Notes: generated by a model not told the origin, from the letters alone. Positions 1 through 7,510 are shown, numbered from the stretch's first letter. The stretch: DNA of 8,560 nt from a bacterium (GCA_030668045.1 DAOUUR010000071.1:1-8560); one strand, 5' to 3'. Numbers and translations are program-made.

Positions 1-537
1 GTTGCCATCACCCGTCCGGTCGTAGTCGATCTCGCCGAGCAGCCCTTCCGCTGCCTGAAGCTTGAACCAGCTAAGGCGATCATCCCAAAACTCCTCGCTA
101 TAGGTTGACAGCAACACTGTGCCCCCCTGACGAGTGACCCGAAGTGCTTCGCGCAGCAACTGGAAACGATCTACATGAAAAGCTGAGATGCCGTTCTGAA
201 TGCAAACGACAACATCGAAGCAATCATCCCTGAGACCGAGTCGGGCCGCATCCATCAAAGCAGGCAAACAAACCAACTCATTGACCCCCGACCGGTTGAT
301 AAGCCTGAGACTGCCCAGCGAAGTATCAACACCGACGGTGATCGCAGCCTTTTTGGCCAGGCAGTTCAAAATACGTCCATACCCACAACCAAGTTCCAGC
401 ACGGTGTCGGATGATCGGATTTTCCCGAGAGTGAAATCCAGTTCGGCGTCAAGATATTGCTGCACCCGAGGTGGTGCGACTTCGTACGCTCGCCTCAGCT
501 TTTCGGCCGACAGCTTTTCCGAGTAATAGTCAAACAT
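1..537 (-). CDS. Class I SAM-dependent methyltransferase, partial (3' end beyond left edge)
   Basis: An open frame starts with ATG at 537-535 and runs without a stop to position 1, giving 179 residues of a longer protein. The Rossmann-fold methyltransferase signature is clear: motif I VLELGCGYG at residues 46-54, the acidic residue after strand 2 at D71 (GVDTS), a motif-4-type FDVVVCIQNG around 107-116, and a following LLREALRVTRQGGTVLLS stretch at 127-144. The N-terminus (MFDYYSEKLSAEKL) is short and carries no signal peptide, so the protein should be cytosolic. The start codon overlaps the end of dpaL by 8 nt in a different frame. There is no good Shine-Dalgarno sequence, so translation probably depends on coupling to dpaL. 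The substrate cannot be told from the sequence. As the fourth gene of the operon it may act on a small molecule of the same pathway, but that is inference. The missing C-terminal part would hold substrate-binding elements. Confidence 0.88.
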   Translation of the reverse strand, partial: MFDYYSEKLSAEKLRRAYEVAPPRVQQYLDAELDFTLGKIRSSDTVLELGCGYGRILNCLAKKAAITVGVDTSLGSLRLINRSGVNELVCLPALMDAARLGLRDDCFDVVVCIQNGISAFHVDRFQLLREALRVTRQGGTVLLSTYSEEFWDDRLSWFKLQAAEGLLGEIDYDRTGDGN

Positions 538-1765
538 CGTTGCCGCGCGATACAACTTTCTCGAAGTTCACTGGATCAGTGTCGCCTTCGGTGTTTATCA
601 ACAGTACGCTTGAGTCGGCACCAAGCCTGAGTCTCTCTCCGGCTCGCCCGAGAGTTTCATCGGTCATCAACGCCATCAATCCGCACAGTGAGGCCGCCCC
701 CGACTCCCCGGAGATTATCTGCCGATCTCCTGCCTCGGGGAAATAGTACTGTCTCATCGCCCGTTCGCTGTAGTCATCTGGAATCGAAACGAACAGGTCG
801 AACCGACGGCTGATAACTTCCCATGCGATCATCGATGGCATCCCACAATTGAGACCGGCCATTATCGAATTCTGACTGCCACGCGAGGGCACGATCTCCT
901 CACCGCCCGCGCGAGCTGATTCCAGAAGACAATCGGCGTCGGTCGGCTCAACCGCTACTAAACTAAGCTGCCGAGGCTCACGTCCGACACGCCTCAGCCC
1001 ATAATGGAACGCCGCCGTTGCCGCCAGTGCGCCGACACCAGCCTGAACAAGAACGAAGTTCGGTCGTCTCAAACCGGTCTCGTTGATCGCATTTTCTATT
1101 TCATGGAACATGGTCATATACCCGGCCATTATCCATAGGGGGATTTCGGTATATCCGGGATACGAAGTGTCAGAAATGACCTGCCAGCCGTTCTGTTCGG
1201 CCTCCCGCGCTGCAATAATGACAGCATCATCATAGGTGCCATCAACAACTACGACGCGGGCACCTTCATTTTCAATCGCCTTGACCCGTGCCCTCACCGT
1301 GTTCCAGGGCATGTACACTACGGCACGCTGACCGAGCTTGCCGGCAGTCCACGCAACGCCGCGACCATGGTTACCATCCGACGCCGTGCAGAAAGTAAAG
1401 GCGCCAAAGCCACCCTCGCGCACTCCTTCCCAGAATCGTTCGACCGTCAGCATTACTCCGGTGTCGCGTTCCACCCTCTGCTTGATGAACCGATAAATTG
1501 CATACGATGCCCCCAGCGCTTTGAACGCCTTGAGACCGAAACGTTCCGACTCATCCTTGATTAATATCTGACCGACACCATACCGCGCAGCGAGAGCGGG
1601 AAGCGAAACCAGCGGGGTCGGGGCGTACTCTTTGATGGAGGAGTGAAACTTCAGGATGTCATCGGTAGCGAAAAGATATGCCAGCGGGTTTGCTTCAAGA
1701 TCGTCGCGGACAACGCTGCGATTGAAGAAAAACTCTCCCGACGCTCTGTTCTTTTGTACGTTCAT
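530..1765 (-). CDS. dpaL: 2,3-diaminopropionate ammonia-lyase (PLP fold type II)
   Basis: This 411-residue protein matches the DpaL/YgeX family, whose E. coli member has about 398 residues. The family converts 2,3-diaminopropionate to pyruvate and two ammonia in the cytosol using PLP. Visible marks are the YAPTPL substrate-entry segment (47-52), the lysine motif RFGLKAFKALG with K82 as the Schiff-base lysine, SDGNHGRGVAW (129-139), SDTSYPGYTEIP (198-209), the glycine-rich phosphate loop QAGVGA (241-246), SIMAGLNCG (300-308), ISGESGA (351-357) and NTEGDTD (391-397). From memory of E. coli DpaL, K77, D120 and D189 are catalytic. They align with K82, D130 and D199 here; the last two share the same 69-residue spacing, and a 5-residue insertion lies between K82 and D130. 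It is the third gene of the operon. It starts 3 nt after the GRE stop without a strong ribosome site, which suggests coupling. A related PLP lyase acting on another beta-substituted amino acid is the main alternative. Confidence 0.9.
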   Translation of the reverse strand: MNVQKNRASGEFFFNRSVVRDDLEANPLAYLFATDDILKFHSSIKEYAPTPLVSLPALAARYGVGQILIKDESERFGLKAFKALGASYAIYRFIKQRVERDTGVMLTVERFWEGVREGGFGAFTFCTASDGNHGRGVAWTAGKLGQRAVVYMPWNTVRARVKAIENEGARVVVVDGTYDDAVIIAAREAEQNGWQVISDTSYPGYTEIPLWIMAGYMTMFHEIENAINETGLRRPNFVLVQAGVGALAATAAFHYGLRRVGREPRQLSLVAVEPTDADCLLESARAGGEEIVPSRGSQNSIMAGLNCGMPSMIAWEVISRRFDLFVSIPDDYSERAMRQYYFPEAGDRQIISGESGAASLCGLMALMTDETLGRAGERLRLGADSSVLLINTEGDTDPVNFEKVVSRGNDV

Positions 1766-1768
1766 ATG

Positions 1769-4132
1769 TCACGAATGCCAATGTTCAGTGCGTAGTATGA
1801 TTTCATCCTGCAAGTTCCTACCGAGATCGACAAAGTAATCACTGTACCCGGCCACCCGGACAATCAAGTCACGATGTTTCTCCGGATTCTTCTGCGCCTC
1901 ACGGAGAGTTTTAGCTGTCACGACATTGAACTGAATGTGATGACCATCCATCTTGAAATACGACCGGACAAGATGCGCCACTTTTGTAAGACCTGTTTCA
2001 TCGGCAAGAAGCTGCGGAGTGAATTTCTGATTTAACAACGTACCGCCTGTTCGCAGGTGGTCGATCTTGGCTGCAGACTTCAGGACAGCCGTCGGGCCAT
2101 GACGGTCGGCTCCCTGTACCGGAGAGATACCTTCCGAGACAGGTTCCCCGGACACCCGACCATCGGGCATAGCACCCACGACGCTGCCAAAATAAACATG
2201 ACAGGTTGTTGGTAGAAGGTTGATCCGATGGTGCCCGCCTCTGGTGTTCGGGCGGCCATCAATACAACCAAAGTAGCTCTCGAACACAGCACGGAGGATT
2301 TCATCAACGTACTCCTCGTCGTTGCCATACTTCGGGGTCTCATCAAGTAGTTGCCGACGCAAATCGTCTGCCCCCTCGAAATTTGCTTCAAGCGCAGCAA
2401 GTAGTGTGGACATGTCGAAATGTTTCTCATCGAACACATGATACTTGATAGCGCTGAGACAATCCGTTACCGATCCGGTCCCTACCCCCTGCACATACGA
2501 CGTATTGTAACGGGCGCCACCATCGTTGTAGTCTTTGCCGTTGGCCACGCAGTCATTAATCAAGATAGAAAGAAACGGAGCCGGAAGATATTTCGCCCAT
2601 AGTCGTTCAACGATACGGTTGCCTTTGATCTTGATATCGACAAAATGACGGAGCTGTTGTTCATAAGCCGCGTACAGTTCGTCAAACGATTCAAACGCCT
2701 TCGGGTCTCCGGTACGAATCCCGATCTCATCACCGGTGCGCGGATCAATACCATTGTGCAGAGTGATCTCCAGCACCTTCACCAGATTGAAATATCCGGT
2801 GAGGATATACGCTTCCTTGCCGAACGCCCCGGCCTCAACGCAACCGCTGGCGCCACCGTTGCGGGCATCAATGATCGACTTGCCCTGCCTGACCAGTTCG
2901 GGAACGATGGCGTCGGTATTGAACAACGACGGTTGCCCGTAACCGGTCTTGATAATATCGAGAGCTCGCGAGAGGAGCCGGTCGGGACTTTTCTTGCTGA
3001 CCTGACCCATGGAGCTTGGCTGCAGGAGACGCATCTCTTCTATGACATCGAGAATCAAATAGGTCAGGTCGTTGGCCGCATCCTCGCCTGTCTCCTTCAC
3101 ACCACCCAGATTTATCAGGCAGAAATCGGTATAGGTGTTGCTCTCCTCGGCGGTTACCCCAACTTTTGGCGGCGCCGGTTGATTGTTGAACTTGATCCAG
3201 AATGCTTGCAGCAGTTCACGCGCCCCCTCTTCGGTAAGCACGCCTGACTCAACGTCCCGCCGGTAAAATGGTAACAGATGCTGGTCGAGGCGACCCGGGT
3301 TGAACGAATCCCAGGTATTCAGTTCTGTAATCACGCCAAGATGAACAAACCAATAGTATTGCAACGCTTCGTGAAAATTTCGCGGGGCTTCAGCCGGTAC
3401 TCGGTCGCATATCGTTGTCATCTGTCTCAGTTCGTCTTTGCGCGCCGAATTAGATTCTTCTTCGGCTAGGTCACGAAGTTTCCCGGCATGACGTTTCGCA
3501 TAGGCTATAAGCGCATCGGCGGAGATATTCATCGCCGTCAACTCTTCCCACTTGTCAATGGCATTGGAGTCGCTATACATATCCAACGCGGCAATGCTAT
3601 CGGCAATGTCGTCTTTGAACTGCAGCATCCCTTTTTGGTATATCTTATCGTCAAGGACGGTGTGTCCCGGCGCCCGCTGTTCCTGAAATTCGGTAAAGAC
3701 CCCAGCCTGATAGGCGGCCCTCCATTCGGCATCAACCTCGGCAAAGATGCGGTCTCGAATTGATCGACCGGACCAGAACGGAATTATCGCATCTCTCTGC
3801 AATTTTCTGGCATCGTCGGGGACCTGAAACGAAACTTTTTCACGGTTGTGCAGCACCTCAAAATCGTTCAGCGAATGAGTACATATCTCCGGATAGGTCG
3901 GTGTTGCCTTGGGAGCCGGACCGCGCTCGCCCACGATCAGTTCATCCGGATTGATGCAAACCTCCTTGTGTTCCAGTAGATATCTGAAAGCCAACGCTCT
4001 GGCCACCGGGACCGACACCCGTTCCGCCTGTCCCGAGTCGTAGAATTCCGTCAGCAACATAGCTCGTTCCAACGAAACAGAAGCCTTGGCCCGAAGGCTT
4101 TGCTCGCGCAGTCGTTTTATGCGTTCATTCAT
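1769..4132 (-). CDS. hypD: HypD-type glycyl radical enzyme, probable trans-4-hydroxy-L-proline dehydratase
   Basis: This 787-residue protein is a complete member of the PFL/glycyl radical superfamily. The thiyl-radical cysteine is C431 in GASGCVEAG, with the partner acid E433. The glycyl radical site is G762 in RVAGYSD near the C-terminus. The overall sequence resembles C. difficile HypD (about 789 residues), which dehydrates trans-4-hydroxy-L-proline to pyrroline-5-carboxylate. The HypD active-site residues I remember (F152, H160, D278, S334, F340, C434, E436, Y450, T645, G765) all fall on identical residues here with an offset of 3: F149, H157, D275, S331, F337, C431, E433, Y447, T642, G762. 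The motif is not the CC pair of pyruvate formate-lyase, nor the GCVEP seen in glycerol and choline enzymes. The enzyme is cytosolic and oxygen-sensitive. It lies 6 nt after its activase and 3 nt before dpaL. The symbol also names an unrelated hydrogenase maturase. Hydroxyproline dehydration is the best guess, but a close analogue or a C-N-cleaving relative (HplG-type) is not excluded. Confidence 0.9.
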   Translation of the reverse strand: MNERIKRLREQSLRAKASVSLERAMLLTEFYDSGQAERVSVPVARALAFRYLLEHKEVCINPDELIVGERGPAPKATPTYPEICTHSLNDFEVLHNREKVSFQVPDDARKLQRDAIIPFWSGRSIRDRIFAEVDAEWRAAYQAGVFTEFQEQRAPGHTVLDDKIYQKGMLQFKDDIADSIAALDMYSDSNAIDKWEELTAMNISADALIAYAKRHAGKLRDLAEEESNSARKDELRQMTTICDRVPAEAPRNFHEALQYYWFVHLGVITELNTWDSFNPGRLDQHLLPFYRRDVESGVLTEEGARELLQAFWIKFNNQPAPPKVGVTAEESNTYTDFCLINLGGVKETGEDAANDLTYLILDVIEEMRLLQPSSMGQVSKKSPDRLLSRALDIIKTGYGQPSLFNTDAIVPELVRQGKSIIDARNGGASGCVEAGAFGKEAYILTGYFNLVKVLEITLHNGIDPRTGDEIGIRTGDPKAFESFDELYAAYEQQLRHFVDIKIKGNRIVERLWAKYLPAPFLSILINDCVANGKDYNDGGARYNTSYVQGVGTGSVTDCLSAIKYHVFDEKHFDMSTLLAALEANFEGADDLRRQLLDETPKYGNDEEYVDEILRAVFESYFGCIDGRPNTRGGHHRINLLPTTCHVYFGSVVGAMPDGRVSGEPVSEGISPVQGADRHGPTAVLKSAAKIDHLRTGGTLLNQKFTPQLLADETGLTKVAHLVRSYFKMDGHHIQFNVVTAKTLREAQKNPEKHRDLIVRVAGYSDYFVDLGRNLQDEIILRTEHWHS

Positions 4133-4138
4133 CGTTCG

Positions 4139-4975
4139 TCATCCTCCAACTGATACCGTGTATCCACAAGCACGCAATCGTTCGGCCCGCGCCAGAATCA
4201 CTTCTTCCGGCGGTACAGCAACATCCCCAAGCCGAGAGACCATTCCAAACCGTTCCCACTTGTCCTCACCAAACCGATTGTACGGCAGAAGCGCAATTTC
4301 CGTGATAACACTCAGCGGTTTAATAAACCGGACAGTGTCCTCAAGGTTGTCATCGGTATCGGTAATGCCCGGTATCATTGGTATGCGGACCTGCACCCTG
4401 TTTCCGTTTTGACAAAGACGCTCGAAGTTTTCCAGAATCAACCGGTTGGACATACCTGTGTATTTCTGATGTGTTGCCTCGTCGATTATCTTCAAATCAT
4501 AATAGAAGAGATCAACAAGGCAGTCGATACGATCAAACGCTTCGGCGGGAGCATACCCCGATGTATCGACCGTTGTATGAAGGCCGCGGCTTCGAGATGC
4601 CAGCAAAAGCTCCCGGAGGAATTCAACCTGCATCAGCGGCTCGCCGCCCGAAAATGTGACACCACCTCCCGACTGATCGTAAAAGACTTCGTCTTTCATA
4701 ATTTCAACCATCAGTTCATCGACCGTAACGCGGCGACCAACTGTCTCACCGTGCGAAACATCATCCGACTCGCTCAGCGATCTCTTGAGACAGAGAGACT
4801 CAATCTGCGGCTTACGTGCTTCCGGGTTATGACACCACCAGCAATCGAGCGGGCAGCCTTTAAAAAAAACAGTCGTTCGGATCCCGGGACCATCGTGGAG
4901 AGCAAATTTCTTCAGATCAAAAATGATCCCACTGACGGCACCGCCGTTGCCATTTGTAGTATTGGAATGTCTCAT
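4139..4975 (-). CDS. Glycyl radical enzyme activase (radical SAM), short form without ferredoxin insert
   Basis: This radical SAM protein should abstract hydrogen from the glycine of the neighbouring GRE to form its stable radical. The [4Fe-4S]/SAM motif GCPLDCWWC gives the CxxxCxxC triad, preceded by the activase signature DGPGIRTTVFFKGCP. SGGGVTFSGGEPL carries the GGE SAM-contact motif, and VDTSGYAP, YDLKIID and RIPMIPGITD are typical of the family. I chose the ATG at 4975 (278 residues). A TTG five codons upstream (4990) is also open but has no ribosome site. Between the radical SAM triad and GGEP lie only about 60 residues with a single cysteine (in ESLCLKRS). Most activases of dehydratase-type GREs carry two ferredoxin-like [4Fe-4S] motifs with eight cysteines there. 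The length resembles the PFL activase class, although the flanking sequence (REVTVDE-like GRRVTVDELM) is of the dehydratase-activase type. It is the first gene of the operon; the counterpart in C. difficile is called HypE. Confidence 0.92.
   Translation of the reverse strand: MRHSNTTNGNGGAVSGIIFDLKKFALHDGPGIRTTVFFKGCPLDCWWCHNPEARKPQIESLCLKRSLSESDDVSHGETVGRRVTVDELMVEIMKDEVFYDQSGGGVTFSGGEPLMQVEFLRELLLASRSRGLHTTVDTSGYAPAEAFDRIDCLVDLFYYDLKIIDEATHQKYTGMSNRLILENFERLCQNGNRVQVRIPMIPGITDTDDNLEDTVRFIKPLSVITEIALLPYNRFGEDKWERFGMVSRLGDVAVPPEEVILARAERLRACGYTVSVGG
4143..4147 (-). promoter_or_regulatory. Ribosome binding site of the GRE gene, inside the activase stop region
   Basis: GGAGG on the minus strand is formed by the last two glycine codons of the activase, immediately before its TGA stop (4141-4139). 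It lies 10 nt before the GRE ATG at 4132-4130. Placing the site in the terminal codons of the upstream gene supports translational coupling of activase and GRE, and it supports the ATG at 4132 as the GRE start. Confidence 0.65.
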
Positions 4976-5092
4976 CGTCTTAACTTTCAATATAACAGAA
5001 ATGCAACTGAATGCTGAAGAAAAAGCAACCTACAGCCTGCCTGTTTGCCACCTTCCCCACAACTATCCAACGCGCCTGCCTTGCTGACAGAC

Positions 5093-5121
5093 TTGCTATT
5101 TTCGCGTTCGGGACGTATCAT
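5093..5121 (+). promoter_or_regulatory. Candidate sigma70-type promoter for the GT-C/TPR gene
   Basis: TTGCTA (5093-5098; 4 of 6 matches to TTGACA) is followed after exactly 17 nt by TATCAT (5116-5121; 5 of 6 matches to TATAAT). A start near 5128 would give a leader of about 28 nt containing the GGAGAG ribosome site before the GTG at 5156. The call rests on consensus match and position only. Confidence 0.4.
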
Positions 5122-5144
5122 AGCACCTTGTACCTGGTATATAC

Positions 5145-5150
5145 GGAGAG
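5145..5150 (+). promoter_or_regulatory. Ribosome binding site that decides the GTG start at 5156
   Basis: GGAGAG lies 5 nt before the GTG at 5156-5158. The frame stays open upstream to a TTG at 5045, but that codon has no ribosome site. The extra 37 residues would also put an unlikely polar stretch before the first membrane segment. The site therefore places the start at 5156. Confidence 0.7.
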
Positions 5151-5155
5151 ACTCA

Positions 5156-7468
5156 GTGCCGACTATTGATTTGAATCGCCGCAACATCATTTTGGCAGCT
5201 ATCCTGCTCGCCGCCGGAATCGGGCTGTATTACGGCTGGAAACTGTTCTGGTTTCGCACCGATGACGCCTATATCGCTTTTCGCTATGTCCGCAATTCGA
5301 TTCTTGGACACGGCTATGTCTGGAACGCCCCGCCGTTTCTACCTGTCGAAGGCTACACCAGCTTCCTGTGGGTAGCGATTCTGGATGTTGTCTGGCGACT
5401 GTTTGGAGTGGAACCACCCCAGTCGGCCAACGTAATGTCACTCGGCTTTTCTTATCTGACGTTGCTGCTGATCGTTGGGGCAGCGTTTCGCATGCAACTC
5501 AATGAGCAGTTGAGCCGCTGGCGTCTGCTTTTCATATCGTTCATCCTTCTGGGGACCTTGACTAATCGCACCTTTCTGGCCTGGACATCCTCGGGACTGG
5601 AAACAGCGCTCTTCAATTTCTGCTTCACACTCTGGATAGTAGTCGCAGCATTTGGGCGCGCCAACAGCAACCGATGGCTGGCCGGTATTTCAATCGCGGC
5701 GGTGCTGGTTTATCTTACTCGTCCCGACGGCCTGCTCATTGCGATGGCTACTCTGTTTATCATCTTCAAAACTCTGAGTGCTGATATCCGTTTGCGCCGT
5801 TTCAGTTTTTCCCGACTGGCTGCGCTGTCACCACTGGTGCTGATCGGAATTCATCTGAGCTGGCGGCGTCTCTTCTATGGTGAGTGGCTCCCCAACACTT
5901 ATTATGCCAAGTATGTATCACCCTGGCCGGAGTCGGGCGTGCGATATTTTGGAGCCTTCGCTCTAGAGTACGCGCTGTGGGTCTGGGTCATTTTGTTGGC
6001 AGCGGTTCTGCTTCTGCGGCCCCGCAAAACCGACGACACCGGTGACTCAGATAACCAGAAGGCACAATCTCCCACCCAAGCTTACTATGCCCGTATAGTG
6101 GTAGCAACGGTTGTTTTTCATGTCATGTACTACACGCTGATCATAGGCGGTGACCATTTTGAATTCAGGGTATATGCCTACCTGATACCTCTCATTTTCC
6201 TGACGTTCCTCTGGATGCTTAATGCTATCAACGCCAAACCTCTTACCTCGGCGATTGCTTTTGGACTGTTCATTCTGCTCTCGTTGCCTGTTCCGTGGAC
6301 ACACTGGGCGCTGACGAAAGATTTCAAAGTACGCACGATAACCTACAAGATGCGATATCCGGTAGCGCCAAGTTTCCCGACTCCTTTCCAATGGTATGCG
6401 AAGCTGTTTGACGATTTTCAGGACTGGACAATCGATCACTATGTCGGCACCCGTCATCAGAGCCACAAAGTTTTTTGCGAATCGTACGAACGGAAATTCT
6501 TCAATCGCACCGAGACCGGTAAAGAGAATATCGGACCGTTCCCGGTTTATTCAATATCAGCAGTCGGCGTACCCGCCTGGACACTACCCGACGTGGCTAT
6601 CATTGACCGCAAAGGCCTCAACGATTATGTCGTCGCGCGCTACCGGCCACCCTCGGATCGCGAACGCGTAATCGCGCATGAACGTTATCCGCCGCAAGGA
6701 TACTCGGCATCGTTCTCACCAAATGTTGATCTCGACAGAGACCATGTTCTTCACTATACCAAGAGACGGATGGAGTTAACCGCCGAGGATATTATTGAAA
6801 CCGAAAATTTCTGGATCGAAACAATTGTCAAAGGTAACGATGTGCCGATCCCTAAGAAGCTTCCGTTGCGACAGGCGCTCTACTTCACCCGGGAACAGCA
6901 CTACAACGAAGCTTTCCCATATCTGGAGTTGGCCGTCGAACTCAATCCAGACCACGCCGAGGCCCACTCCGATCTGGGCTACTGCCTGCTCAAGCAAGAC
7001 AAGAACGACTCTGCGCTGATCGTTCTGACCAAGGCAAACCAGCTGCAACCGGACAACCCTACCACGCTGAGTCGTCTTGGGTCAGCTTTGCTGGTCGGCG
7101 ATAAGCTGGTCGAGGGAGAACAGATGTTGTTGCGAGCTCTCGATCTGGATAGTTCGCAGGCAGACGCTCTGGTTGAACTGGCCGCACTGTATGTCCTGCA
7201 GGGCAAGACAACAGAATCCCGAAACTGCTTTGATAAATTGACCCGGATTGAGGATACACCTCCGGGGTATTTCTATCGACTGGGCAGCGCCTATGAGTCT
7301 GTCGGTCACCAGGACCACGCTATGGCCGCCTACATTCTGGCCCTTGAGCGCGGACTGAATGACGCCACCGCATCAGAGTTGGTGAAAATCCATCCGGACC
7401 TCAAACCGCACTATCAGCCTCCGGAAGAGGACGAGGAGCAGGCATCTGCGGATACAGCCGATCTGTAA
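5156..7468 (+). CDS. Polytopic membrane GT-C-like glycosyltransferase fused to a C-terminal TPR domain
   Basis: The 770-residue protein has three parts. Residues 1-385 contain roughly 11-12 hydrophobic segments. They carry motifs of lipid-sugar-dependent GT-C transferases of the AftB-like/DDxY type: an early aspartate pair in TDDAYIAFRYVRN (35-47), GHGYVWN (51-57), PVEGYTSFLW (63-72), TRPDG (188-192), GEWLPNTYYAK (242-252) and GGDHFEFR (331-338). The paired aspartates in the first external loop are the likely metal or catalytic site, by analogy with the family. Residues about 386-565 are a soluble, non-repetitive region, probably on the outer face of the membrane. Residues about 570-736 form five consecutive 34-residue-type TPR units (for example EAFPYLELAVELNP and AEAHSDLGYCLLKQ), followed by an acidic tail. 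The probable role is transfer of a sugar from a polyprenyl-phosphate donor to an envelope glycan or protein, with the TPRs binding a partner. Donor and acceptor are unknown. It stands alone between a divergent and a convergent gene. Confidence 0.8.
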   Translation: MPTIDLNRRNIILAAILLAAGIGLYYGWKLFWFRTDDAYIAFRYVRNSILGHGYVWNAPPFLPVEGYTSFLWVAILDVVWRLFGVEPPQSANVMSLGFSYLTLLLIVGAAFRMQLNEQLSRWRLLFISFILLGTLTNRTFLAWTSSGLETALFNFCFTLWIVVAAFGRANSNRWLAGISIAAVLVYLTRPDGLLIAMATLFIIFKTLSADIRLRRFSFSRLAALSPLVLIGIHLSWRRLFYGEWLPNTYYAKYVSPWPESGVRYFGAFALEYALWVWVILLAAVLLLRPRKTDDTGDSDNQKAQSPTQAYYARIVVATVVFHVMYYTLIIGGDHFEFRVYAYLIPLIFLTFLWMLNAINAKPLTSAIAFGLFILLSLPVPWTHWALTKDFKVRTITYKMRYPVAPSFPTPFQWYAKLFDDFQDWTIDHYVGTRHQSHKVFCESYERKFFNRTETGKENIGPFPVYSISAVGVPAWTLPDVAIIDRKGLNDYVVARYRPPSDRERVIAHERYPPQGYSASFSPNVDLDRDHVLHYTKRRMELTAEDIIETENFWIETIVKGNDVPIPKKLPLRQALYFTREQHYNEAFPYLELAVELNPDHAEAHSDLGYCLLKQDKNDSALIVLTKANQLQPDNPTTLSRLGSALLVGDKLVEGEQMLLRALDLDSSQADALVELAALYVLQGKTTESRNCFDKLTRIEDTPPGYFYRLGSAYESVGHQDHAMAAYILALERGLNDATASELVKIHPDLKPHYQPPEEDEEQASADTADL

Positions 7469-7482
7469 TCGTAGAGAACTCG

Positions 7483-7510
7483 TGAGAAGGGCAACCCACC
7501 GCCCTTCTCA
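7483..7510. terminator. Hairpin in the convergent gap, terminator-like
   Basis: A perfect 10-bp stem, TGAGAAGGGC (7483-7492) with GCCCTTCTCA (7501-7510), encloses an 8-nt loop. It begins 14 nt after the stop of the plus-strand gene, within the 74-nt gap before the convergent gene's end at 7543. The position fits a transcript end serving both directions. There is no U-tract on either side, so it is not a canonical intrinsic terminator. It may instead protect 3' ends or pause polymerase. Confidence 0.6.

Larger units (their letters stand above)
4976..5155. promoter_or_regulatory. Divergent intergenic region between the GRE operon and the membrane glycosyltransferase gene
   Basis: About 180 nt separate the two divergent starts (minus-strand ATG at 4975, plus-strand GTG at 5156). 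A plausible sigma70-type promoter for the plus gene lies within it. I see no convincing promoter for the minus operon: a TATATT just upstream of the activase start lacks a -35 partner and would leave almost no leader. No operator palindrome, riboswitch-like fold or small gene stands out. The hexamer CTTGCT occurs twice, 12 nt apart (5080-5085 and 5092-5097). That is probably chance, but it overlaps the proposed -35 box. Confidence 0.5.

Noticed and set aside
2645..3247. A 200-codon plus-strand open frame opposite the glycyl radical enzyme gene
   Set aside because: It is fully antisense to a well-conserved gene, has no recognisable domain, and is what a constrained GC-rich opposite strand is expected to produce.
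1769..4132. Pyruvate formate-lyase, glycerol dehydratase or choline lyase as the identity of the glycyl radical enzyme
   Set aside because: The active site has a single cysteine in SGCVEAG rather than the CC pair of PFL or the GCVEP of the diol and choline enzymes. The surrounding residues match HypD throughout.
4409..5017. A 202-codon plus-strand open frame opposite the activase gene
   Set aside because: It is antisense to a clear radical SAM gene. The translated sequence is low in recognisable structure and has no ribosome site.
5080..5097. Direct repeat of CTTGCT with 12-nt spacing as a regulator binding site
   Set aside because: A six-base repeat occurring twice is easily chance. There is no third copy and no dyad symmetry.
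5045..5155. N-terminal extension of the membrane glycosyltransferase from a TTG at 5045
   Set aside because: A strong GGAGAG site 5 nt before the GTG at 5156 marks that codon as the start. The extension is not hydrophobic or motif-bearing, and it would cover the candidate promoter.
4987..5190. A 67-codon minus-strand frame in the divergent intergenic region
   Set aside because: It overlaps the ribosome site and start of the plus-strand gene, shows no conserved features, and has no Shine-Dalgarno sequence.
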